Shown here one piece after another: positions 42,101 through 51,631 of a stretch of DNA of 64,000 bases. Below the pieces are notes generated by a model. The model worked only from the letters and a program-made list of their open reading frames with translations. It had not been told where the DNA came from and ran no database searches. The stretch is taken from assembly GCA_026419775.2 (NCBI GenBank), contig JAOPGA020000467.1:1-64000 (forward strand), in the 5' to 3' direction. The stretch's first letter is position 1; each line of letters opens with the position of its first letter. The translations under genes were made by a program, and so were the position numbers. The stretch is from Acrasis kona. Lineage: Eukaryota > Heterolobosea > Eutetramitea > Acrasida > Acrasidae.

Positions 42101-45100
42101 TGGACTCTTTGTGATAGGCTCTTGTTTTGAATCGGTTGGATCTGTTTTTTGATCTTGTTCTGTAGATGCTTCATCAGAGTCAATCTCCACAACAACTTCT
42201 TCTAACAGGATTTTATCTTCATTATTATCAGGAGTGTTACTCGATGCCGTGTTATTGGCTTGTTCTTCTTCAGTTTCTTCTGTTGGATTGGTTGGCACAT
42301 CAGGTTGAGTTATCGTAATCTCTGGTATTTCTTGTGACTCAATAATTTCATCAACAATTTCTTCGTCGATAATATCTTCAAAGGCTTCATCTAATGCCAG
42401 ATCTCTTTGATCTAAATTGGCTTCGTTGTAAGGCTCGACTACGCTATCAGGACTCGATTGTCTCATTGGAGTGTCAACAATTTCAATAGCATGGATCGGA
42501 TGATCCAAAGAAAAACGATTTGTTTTATTAATTTTTTCTTCTGCATCATTCATGATCTTTTGCATCAAGCTTAGATCCATAAAATCAATTAGTGCACTCT
42601 GGATGGTCCTTGACTTGACCACCTTGCTTAGTGCCTGCTTCAAAATCATCCTTTCGTGGTGTACTTCTGATATGTTCTTCTTGTAGCTATTCAGAATGTT
42701 GCTATATGTGTTTTTCAACATGTAACTATCTTGTTTTATGTTTTCGCTTGTGCTCTCTTGGGTGTCTTGATATTCCTTCAAGGCCTTCATGTTCTCTTCT
42801 CTTCTCTTTTGAATGTATAAACTCTCTGCAAAGCGCTTCACCAGTTGGGCCGCTTGAAAGGCTCGATTTCTTGATATTTGTTGTCTGCGCATGTGGTAGT
42901 TACGATACAAGTAGTTTACAAAAAACAAATAATCAGGATTCAAAAACAGACGATCTTGAATGTGATATGAAGCCAACAGCAAAATTGCTAGTGCAATGTT
43001 ACTTGCGTTTCCCATATTTATTAATCCAAAGAAACGAGTTACGGCTGCGGTCCATGTTTGACCAGGTATCCAACCTCCATCAGGACTACCAACAATGACA
43101 AGTGGGATCTGATAGACTGCGTAGATCAACAGAACTGTATAGTAAAATATACCAATTCCGATCCAGAAGTAACGCGTCTTCCAATATATTCTATTAGAGT
43201 GGTTTAAATAAATCAAACAGAGTACCATTTGGATGAGCTTGATGAAACCAGGATGTAGAGCAGCATCGATAAAGAAGATGATCAAGATGAATTTGTGAAA
43301 CAATTTGTAAAACATCACCACCAGTCGATTATAAATATCGTCTGGATGAGAAGCAAGAGTGAAATCTTTTCTGTTATTGTGAATTGGTACGGATACATGC
43401 ATTGCTTTTTTCTTTATTTGATATGACCTGATTAAAGCAGGAACACTCATCTTTAGTTCAATTTCTCTTTGTTTGGAGTTCTTGACGGAATTTGCACTTT
43501 GGTTGGCTGGTTGTGGCTGTTGAGATGCCAAATCCTTTTCAACACGACGCATCACTGCTGCGTGTTGGAAAGAACGCAATTGAACAGCAGCATAATAAAC
43601 AATGATCCACATGATTGAAATCATACCAGGTGGACTAAATGGCATGTCGCTTGTCTTCAACGTCACATAACTAAATACTGGCGATCCATTCCACTGCTTC
43701 AAGTTTTTATAAATATCATAAGTGGGAATCGGATAAGTACTAAACACAAACAACACAATCAAGTTCGCCTCCAACAAACAACAAATACAAAAGAAGAAAC
43801 GAGCGATGAATGATTTGGGCATGAATAAACATAAACCAAAAATCATCAAATAGAACAGTCCCCACACACTTTGTATAAACAACAAACCTCCAACAAGAAT
43901 CAAAAACAATAAAATGTCATATCCGAATGTATCATAAGAGTGATTAAACAAGAACAAAACACCTTGGAACATTCTGTTCACTAATTTTTGTAAAGCCGTT
44001 TTTGGTTTTTCGTATGTAAAGTATTTAAAAGCTTCATCCGACAATAGTTTATTAGGTTCGAATTGACCTCTTAAAATCATCTCTCTTTGAGCGTGATTAG
44101 AAAAGTGTTGCAACATGCTGAAAATCAATACAAATAAATGAGGCCACAAAACAGTCATCACGACTCCATTGGTACCTCTTAATTGAAAACCAGCCCAAAC
44201 CAACCACGCACAAGAACCATCAGGAGCTGGCGTAGCATCTGGACTCAAGTCACATCTCAAGAATGTAACAAAATAAGAAAATTGATAAATGTATTGTGCA
44301 AGCATCACTATGAACGAATAAATAGATGTTAATGGCCAAATGTATTTTGATACCAATGGAAGCGGAACGAATACTAATATAAACAAAAGGTAACCAATAC
44401 CCATGATGGATTGGTCCATTGTTGCTGCAACAATCAAGAAGATTAAAAGTACTTTTGAAACATGCATCACGAATAATCTCATCAAGATGATTGACAGTCC
44501 GTACATGATTGAATCGAATCGATCAACATGAGCAATCGATGGTTTTTGATAGGCAAACTGAACAACATTCTCAGTCTTCTTTGGAGAAGTAGGAGAAGGA
44601 GTCGCGGTTTTTACTTTTGGAGTTTTTGTTGATTTTGGTGATTTTGGAGTCTTCGGTGTCGACTTTGGAGTATCTTTTTTAGTTTTTGAAATCACCGAGA
44701 AGTTTCTCAACTGTATAATGGACAATAACAACACAATGGTATATGGTAACAAACTTGCAGATTTGTAACTAAACTTTGTCAATCCCAACTCTTGTACGCT
44801 CGATATTATAGATTGAGAATTACTAGTTTGTGCAAAAACAGTGTCCAGTAGTAAATTAACCAATGGGAATTGATAAAAGTAAATACAAAAGAATACAATG
44901 CCATTATAAAAGACAATCACGTACCAACATAGTTGTAAGAAGCGTGGAAAACGAAAGAATAAAACATGAGTAAGTGCGTATGGGAATACAATCAACATGT
45001 AAATCAAACCAATAATAGTGGACGACTTATCTAATACTACCAATAATACAATTGATAAATAACATACGAATATACCAATATGTGCCCATAAGATCTTGAT

Positions 45101-47453
45101 GCGTACGATGATGGTTCTCAATATTGAAAACTTGACTTGTACGCTTCTCCTTCTATCAATTTGTATGGTTCCTATTTGTTCGACGCTCAACACATGATAT
45201 TGAATGGTAACGACGACCAACACTACAAAATGCCAAATCAATCCAATCCAGAAGGAGTTATTTTGAAATGTAGTGAGTCCAGCAGTTAAATATTCATCAC
45301 CGACAATATTGTAATAATAAACATTGAAAAAGTACAATGCTCCTACTACAAATTGACAATACATCACCAAGATGATCCAACAACGACGTGCCAACACTGG
45401 AAATACAAAATAAAATAAGAAAAAGAGCAAGTAGATTGCATGCAACACATCTGCGTTGGGTGTCGTGATGTCTGCAAAGTACAAAACAAACAAGGACATG
45501 TAATATGAATATCTGACAAAGAAGTTCACAACCATATCCCTTACAATTAAAAGTCTCTTGTACCACTCCGAATCTACATACTTTTTCTTTACATCTATAT
45601 CCGGAGACGCAGTGCTCTCTGTTTTATTGTCATCCTTCTTCAATTCAACAACTTTTGAAACAGGTTGATAAACAATTCGAACCCTAATAATTATAGACAT
45701 TAATAAACACAACAAGGAATGACTAAAGATCATCAATCCATTATGGAATTCATATCCAATGCCAACCTTGTGTAATATTGTAATGACGTTATCTAAAAAC
45801 AGACTGTCCAATCTCGGTAAATTAAAAACAAATTGTGAAATAATAAATAAAAGAGAATAACAAAACACAAATGGAAGAACAAGAACAAACAATCTGTTTG
45901 GAGAGTACATACCAATGAAAAAATACAACAAGTAGATCATGCACATTAAGCTAGGAAAAGACAAAATATACACCAACAACACAACAAACAATAAATAAAT
46001 TAAATAATCATGCAAAAAGATTAAAAATTTGGCCTTAACAACGGTGCTGTTCAAAAATGTGATGTGTGTCCTTGATAAAAACGAAACTTACCTTATTTCT
46101 ACTATTTTATCAATAATCGACTTCCATAACGGAATATTTTCGTCATCAGGTGTAGCAGATACAGGTGGTGCCCTTCCGGAGTTAACTTTGGCCACGTATT
46201 CCGCGCTCATTGCATAATATTTATTTGTAACGCTGCAAATCTATTTTTAGAATTTAAGAGATATTGTTATTTTTCTAAAAATACATACGGATAAATATAA
46301 GGCGAATAGGAACACCACAAAGGCATAACCCCATGAATAATTATAAAAGTCGAGTTCTGTTGGTTTCAACGGAGTGAAACCCGTCATAGTTCCCCAGAAT
46401 GAATTATAAAGTGATTCCAAGTACCACATGCGTGATGCATTCAACTCATAAATAATAAGAGCGCAATAGAATCCAACAAACAATAGAAAACTATAATGAT
46501 TAATAAATTGAAAAAAGATTTTCTTACATGCTATAGTACTTGTCTGGGACGCGATAGGGAGTGGCAACAGCTACAATAAATCCCAACGATGTTAAAAATA
46601 GAGGAGCACTTATGAAGGAAGGATAAATGGTACCTGTGACAATGATCACAAACATTACCCAAAATCTATCCAATAAATGTACGTTTGGTGCCACTTCAGA
46701 TATGGGTCTTGTAAATGTACCAAAGTCCTTGTGAAATCCTGAATAGTCTTTCGATCTAACCACCCTTATCCTCCACAGAATGCATTGTAGCATCAAAGTA
46801 ATTGCGCTGCTCACAAGAACTAGGATTTCTGGTAGAATGTTCATGGCGACGGATCCAGGATCTAGCTTTGACAGACTTTTGTCCTTGGTTAATAATTGTT
46901 CAACAGTACGAACTTACTCTATAATTCCAAAATCTGACAACAATCGTGAACCGGTCGTCGAACCTGCCGCAAACGCAATTTGGAATGATATTTGTATTAT
47001 CAAAAAGCAGATTGATATGATTAAACCGATGATTGTGAACGATATTTGGGGTGTGTACATCCAAAAACGGTTCAACGGAATGTGCAGATAATATCCATAT
47101 GAACTTGGTATAGCAGTGGTTGCTAGGAAGATTGTTAAGTAGCAAGTTGATGCATAATTCGATCGAAGTGCAGCACCTGTGAGTAGGCAAGCAATGTAAA
47201 TAAGGCTGAAAAGTGCTGAAATGGCCTCAATAACGATGAAGGCTATTTTTTTTACAAAAAGGATTCTTGTGTGATTCCTTCGTTTTTTCTTTGTCTTTGA
47301 TGTGTCAGGGCTGTTTTCAGGTATTGCGCTGTCGAACGAGAGGTGAAACTTGGGATTCTTTCTGTGATCGACTGGTATATTAATATGCAGGGATGAATTG
47401 TCTTCTTGCGGTGTAGGGACATTGGATTCTATCGGTGTTATCTCTACACTCAT
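39185..47453 (-). CDS. PIEZO: Piezo-type mechanosensitive channel
   Basis: Exons complement(39185..46046, 46092..46240, 46289..46490, 46528..46875, 46918..47453), introns 45, 48, 37 and 42 nt, in phase, 2,698 aa. Dozens of transmembrane helices fill most of the length, as in the Piezo blades. The C-terminus carries the family core: APFKKCTNGFILFAVLCLVV, an extracellular cap of about 250 residues, then AFYTTFVLAIGNFVRGF, the conserved YVMDIYLARECKDTELEE and TTLIQIWSE at the end. Piezo opens a cation pore under membrane tension. The last exon of 6.86 kb is intronless. The true start may be farther upstream: the frame before ATG 47453 is open and coding-like to about 47570, and an ATG at 47774 (MVDSSDFSSIK) may begin an exon I could not join. 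Confidence 0.92.
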
Positions 47454-48037
47454 TGCCTCGTCCCATACAGTTCTTCGAACTATCGAAGAAATATTTGTAA
47501 CAAAATCCGAATATGGTGGAATTGCCTTGAAGCCAACACCTTCTTCTAGTGGACGATAAAGTCCGTGTTGGATTCAAGCCTGCAATTCACAAAGAGAATA
47601 TTTAATAATATTAATCTTGAAAAGGAACGTTGTTGCAAGTGGAAACAAAATTACAAATGAAATCAATTGAAACTTGGAACGAACACTTTGCCTTATAGAA
47701 ATCTCAAATGTGCAAAAAGAGTATATTTTATATAATAATACCTTGATCGAGGAAAAATCAGAACTATCCACCATATGTTAGGGCGAATTAATTCACATCA
47801 CATGTCTATAACATCAAAATATTGAACAGCCTAACACCATTCCAGCTAAATTGATTCAGTTTTGAAGTGGATATATGATATCAAAAGATAAAATGTTGGA
47901 TTAACAGAGTTGTTGTCAACATTGAATGCATGTCTCGTCCTTTGACTGTAATTGGTACATCACGAAAACTTTGCGTAGAACTCGTCTCATATATATTTGT
48001 AACATATGAAGAGTATGACAATAAATAAAACACGTTT

Positions 48038-48794
48038 TTAATTAGTTGCTTCATCCGATGTGTGCACTTCTGACCGGGACTTTCTTGGAGGCGACAGATC
48101 ATTATTAATTAATGGAAGTTTGTCTTTTTGATCTTGTTTTAGTATGAGAAGGATGTCACCAATTCCAAACAAAATTGAACTGATTGATGCAAAAACACAC
48201 CCTACAATCCATAAAACACTTCCAGTATTTGAATACTGACGTCCTGTAATCATGAAGCTTGCACCTCCACAACAGAATAAGGCTCCAGAGAACACTAAGG
48301 AGATGTTTCCGGACATGTACAGTGGATATGATGCACTAAATTCTTTCCTCTTATGTTATTAGATTTGGAAATGAAATATTCATACGTGACGATAAGTAGT
48401 ATGAACACTACCAAATAAATAGATAGCGGAACCCACCATCCAAAACATTTGAGGAAGTTTTAAATTTATCGCCTCGCTTGAAAAACACAATAAAGAGCCC
48501 AATAAGAACATGGTGCTGGCTACCAAAAATAAAACCGTTCCAAGACTCGTCTTTTGCTTCCTCTTTTCGTGTGTTAGTCCAAGCAATGAAGATAGTATGT
48601 ACCCAACACTACCAATCGTATAAAGAATCTAATTGATTAATAAAATTGAACAGGCTTCAACTAACAAATGCAACAATTGGACGTATCTTGTTGTCATAGC
48701 GAGGAAATGTCAGTTCACATGCTGCTATAAACAAGCCAGAACCTACTATATTGGCTAAATGGCTGTTAAACCGAAGTGTTGTGAGGTACGGCAT
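48038..48794 (-). CDS. multi-pass membrane protein, YrhK-like
   Basis: Exons complement(48038..48349, 48386..48628, 48666..48794), introns 36 and 37 nt, in phase, 227 aa from ATG 48794 (MPYLTTLRFNSHLANIVGSG). Six or so short hydrophobic helices come in pairs with a repeating pattern of gly-ser-x-hydrophobic (YTIGSVGYILSSLLGL; LVASTMFLLGSLLCF; FWMVGSAIYLFGS; LWIVGCVFASISSILFGIGD), like the bacterial YrhK domain. The C-terminus is polar. Function unknown. The family call is from pattern only. Confidence 0.7.
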
Positions 48795-49475
48795 TTATCG
48801 CAAATATTCTCAACGTTCTTCTTCAAGCATTGTAAGCCTTTAATATGATCTTTTTTGAAAGTTGACCAAAATATACCTTGGTAGTGTTTCATTATGAAAA
48901 AGATCCACATCAAATAAACAAAGTCCTGTATTGTTTTGCGTGATATCTACAAACTTTCAAGTTTAAAAATATTTTTTTATTAGTACAACCTTGCAGTCTC
49001 AAATTCTTTGAGGAAGATGTGTCCTTGCTGTTCTGGAGTACGCTTGGATCCAACCTCGGCCTCTTCGCAAGCATGTCCATGATGATGGATGTGTTGCCAA
49101 ACTCGATGTCCATAATGTCGCGGTATGGAACAAACACGTCACCGTGGCTGAATCCATTTCATCCAAAGTAGTACTCCTTGATGGATAGTACGGATGCCTT
49201 TCCTAGGGCTGCATTCGCACCCAACTTCGACCACTGGAATCCAGTCTGGATTGTGGTTGGTGGTAACTACCAGAACCAGAAACACCAAAAATTGGTCAAT
49301 TATTTGTCTCCTTACCAGGGATACAATCAAGTCTTGACTGGGTGGTCCGTGAAGCTGAACGATCTCTCTCTGAAGCAGTATTAGCACATAAATACGTAAA
49401 AACAAACTAGAGCGTAGTTTCTTTGCCTTAATTTACATTGCTTGCCTACTCACAGGTGTTAGCAACTAAAACTCA
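48795..49475. other. no confident gene; ORFs on both strands
   Basis: Overlapping open frames occupy 48910-49405. On minus, a frame reads PYRDIMDIEFGNTSIIMDML with a following KRPRLDPSVLQNS. On plus, 49178-49384 encodes a 68-aa frame containing PNFDHWNPVWIVVGGNYQNQ. Both look protein-like and cannot both be real across the whole span. I could not find splice partners that settle it. Confidence 0.35.
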
Positions 49476-49558
49476 CTCCCCAACCTGGGCTCGAACCAGG
49501 GACATGCAGATTAACAGTCTGACGCTCTATTTCGTATAACCGACTGAGCCATTGGGGA
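49476..49558 (-). tRNA. tRNA-Asn (GTT) with D-loop insertion
   Basis: 83 nt. The acceptor stem TCCCCAA/TTGGGGA is perfect; discriminator G. The anticodon loop is CTGTTAA with GTT at 49515..49513, so Asn. The T arm CCTGG-TTCGAGC-CCAGG is perfect and gives the B box. The D stem GCTC/GAGC pairs, but the loop is 18 nt, about 9 more than usual; the extra bases (near 49528-49536) follow the A box directly. The anticodon stem has one mismatch at its outer pair. CCA is not encoded. A TTTT run just downstream could end Pol III transcription. Confidence 0.9.
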
Positions 49559-49674
49559 AGATAGATTCGATGTAGATGATCTATATATATGCAATTTATA
49601 TATTACATTATATTTTGATTTGCTTTAATTAAACATGTACTTCATCTACGTAGAATTAAGGAAGTTGTATAAAC

Positions 49675-49855
49675 ATGAGATGGATCAAACAAGGACGCTT
49701 ATCTCTAAAGGATATTGCTGAGCCTGTGATTTGTATAAATCCATTTGGAAGTGATGTTGACCACGGTTAGCTTAACTATCAAGCTAATCTATACGGTTAT
49801 GGTGGCATTATTATTTTTTCTAGCATTTGAGAGATCCCACTTGCCCATAAACTGA
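49675..49855 (+). CDS. possible 40-aa spliced ORF
   Basis: ATG 49675 opens 30 codons (MRWIKQGRLSLKDIAEPVIC, then INPFGSDVDH). A GTTAGC...TTCTAG intron of 58 nt (49766-49823) joins in phase to 10 more codons ending at TGA 49855. The open frame is short, so this may be an upstream exon of the CABLES-like gene or noncoding. The hairpin at 49852-49892 overlaps its stop. Confidence 0.3.
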
Positions 49856-49892
49856 TCGCCCTTCAATTCGGGGCAGTTCGGGCCACGATCAG
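49852..49892. other. nested inverted repeat
   Basis: CTGATCG at 49852-49858 pairs with CGATCAG at 49886-49892 (7 of 7). Within it, GCCC and GGGC/GGGG tracts can form an inner hairpin around TTCAATTC. GC-rich against its AT-rich surroundings. It could be an RNA structure or regulatory palindrome; nothing further is clear. Confidence 0.4.
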
Positions 49893-49977
49893 AACTATAA
49901 AGTTATTTTTACCTACTCAACCCAAATTTTTTTCCAACAATTACAAACTAGTTTGACGACAACACGCAAGTGTTTAG

Positions 49978-51537
49978 GAAACAACCACAAAACTGACGTC
50001 TATATCAACTAAGACAGTAGAAGATGATTACGGGAGTAGAGGCTTACTTCTAACGTATCCAAAAAAGAAAAAGACCAGAAGAGTCACATTAAACAACGCA
50101 ACTTCAACATCCTACTCTAGAACAAGTAGAGAGGTTGCGAGGAAAAGGAATGAAGCGCTTAGCTTCCTCAGTAACATCCCAACAGCAACCATAGAAGAAA
50201 ATAAAGTTAAAAACAAGGAGCCTTCCACAGCATTAAAAGAGTCTGAGCCAAAAGTGCGTAAATTAGAGCACCCGCACGAGAAGCCGCCCACGGTACCTGG
50301 CACCAACGAGGAAATACATCAAAACAAGAAGGATGTTAAAAACATTGCAGCCTTACAATTTTTAACAAACATACCGTTAAAGAATGAGAACACTCAAAAG
50401 TCGCCAAAGAATATTAGACATTCATTGGAAGAGCTAGAAGTAAAGAAGAAACCTGTTTCGTCTCCATCATTATCTCCTCAAAGTGCTTCCTCATCATCTT
50501 CAGACGGCTCCCCTTCTCAATCATTTGCTTCAAAATTAAAACGTTTTGTGGGTCTCGCTTCCATTTTTGGAAACAAGGCCGAAGATGAAGGAACAACAAG
50601 AATCCACTACGTAAGAGGATCCATGCCCTTCATGAGCGTGTCATATATCACCTCAGGTCAACCCCAATCCAGGCGCACCTCACTTGAAGTAGAAGTTCCA
50701 ACAAGCAGGCCATCAATCTCACTAGAACATTATCAGCCATCTACCTCTCAAAAAAGAGAATCACACAAAATGTACTATGAGCACATGCTCTCCCAATGTA
50801 ACGACGACAAGGAGTCTAATTACGATCCTCATTTCTTGGACGACCCCAACATGAGATGTGGCTACAAGAGAAAGGTCATGAACCTTCCAGGCATCATTTC
50901 AAGCACCATTCCATTCGTCAAGACGAAGGCACTTGCAGAGGAGCTCAACGAACAATTTCGCGACAGACATGGAGATCGCATCACCTTGACGCTCAGCAAA
51001 ATACGCAATCTAAAAAAGAAAATGTTGAGCGCAGCATTTCCAGACGGTCTCTACAATGTTCACCACCACTACCATCACGGCTACAGCAGCAGCAGCGCCC
51101 ACTTGAACGACATTAGCATGGACGCAGCTTGCAAAGAATCAGCACCGACCGACATTTCCACCGTCACTCTTGCCATTGTGTACTTGGAGAGATTAATTAT
51201 TAATGGATTCGTGGACGACAAGAATAGAAAATTGGTGGCTGCCACATGCTTGTTCTTGGCATTCAAGCTCAACAATGAAATCACGTCAGCGCAGGAGAGA
51301 AATAAACATTTGGGACAATTGATGGATCAGTTGGAGAGCAGCATTGGCGTGAACAAGAAGCAAATACTTTCAAATGAATTCACGATATTTGCTAACCTTG
51401 GATTCGACTTGGTGGTGCCCATGAATCAATTAATGCCTCACATGAAGAGAATTCTTGAGGAGCAGGGAATTAAGTTGGAGGAGTATATGGGCGAGGCCAT
51501 GTATGAAAAATATGTTGTGAGGAGAACAGTACTCTAG
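49978..51537 (+). CDS. CABLES-like cyclin-box protein, 5' end unresolved
   Basis: The frame is open from an acceptor-like GTTTAG (49972-49977) to TAG 51537, 519 codons with no ATG in the first 250; a short first exon upstream is needed but not found. The N-terminal 250 residues are disordered and Ser/Lys-rich (SPSLSPQSASSSSSDGSPS). Then comes the CABLES region: DPHFLDDPNMRCGYKRKVMN, IPFVKTKALAEELNEQFRDR, LTLSKIRNLKKKML, and a cyclin box (TLAIVYLERLIINGFVDDKN; RKLVAATCLFLAFKLNNEI; LSNEFTIFANLGFDL). CABLES proteins link Cdk5/Cdk2 to tyrosine kinases in animals; in a protist the kinase partner is unknown. Confidence 0.78.
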   Translation, partial: ETTTKLTSISTKTVEDDYGSRGLLLTYPKKKKTRRVTLNNATSTSYSRTSREVARKRNEALSFLSNIPTATIEENKVKNKEPSTALKESEPKVRKLEHPHEKPPTVPGTNEEIHQNKKDVKNIAALQFLTNIPLKNENTQKSPKNIRHSLEELEVKKKPVSSPSLSPQSASSSSSDGSPSQSFASKLKRFVGLASIFGNKAEDEGTTRIHYVRGSMPFMSVSYITSGQPQSRRTSLEVEVPTSRPSISLEHYQPSTSQKRESHKMYYEHMLSQCNDDKESNYDPHFLDDPNMRCGYKRKVMNLPGIISSTIPFVKTKALAEELNEQFRDRHGDRITLTLSKIRNLKKKMLSAAFPDGLYNVHHHYHHGYSSSSAHLNDISMDAACKESAPTDISTVTLAIVYLERLIINGFVDDKNRKLVAATCLFLAFKLNNEITSAQERNKHLGQLMDQLESSIGVNKKQILSNEFTIFANLGFDLVVPMNQLMPHMKRILEEQGIKLEEYMGEAMYEKYVVRRTVL

Positions 51538-51631
51538 CATTTGCTCAGAGTGGGTGTGTGTAAATAGTAAATAAAAAACTCGTTACAATGATAAATTGTT
51601 GTTTGTGGTTTCCATACAAGGTTGTATCCTC

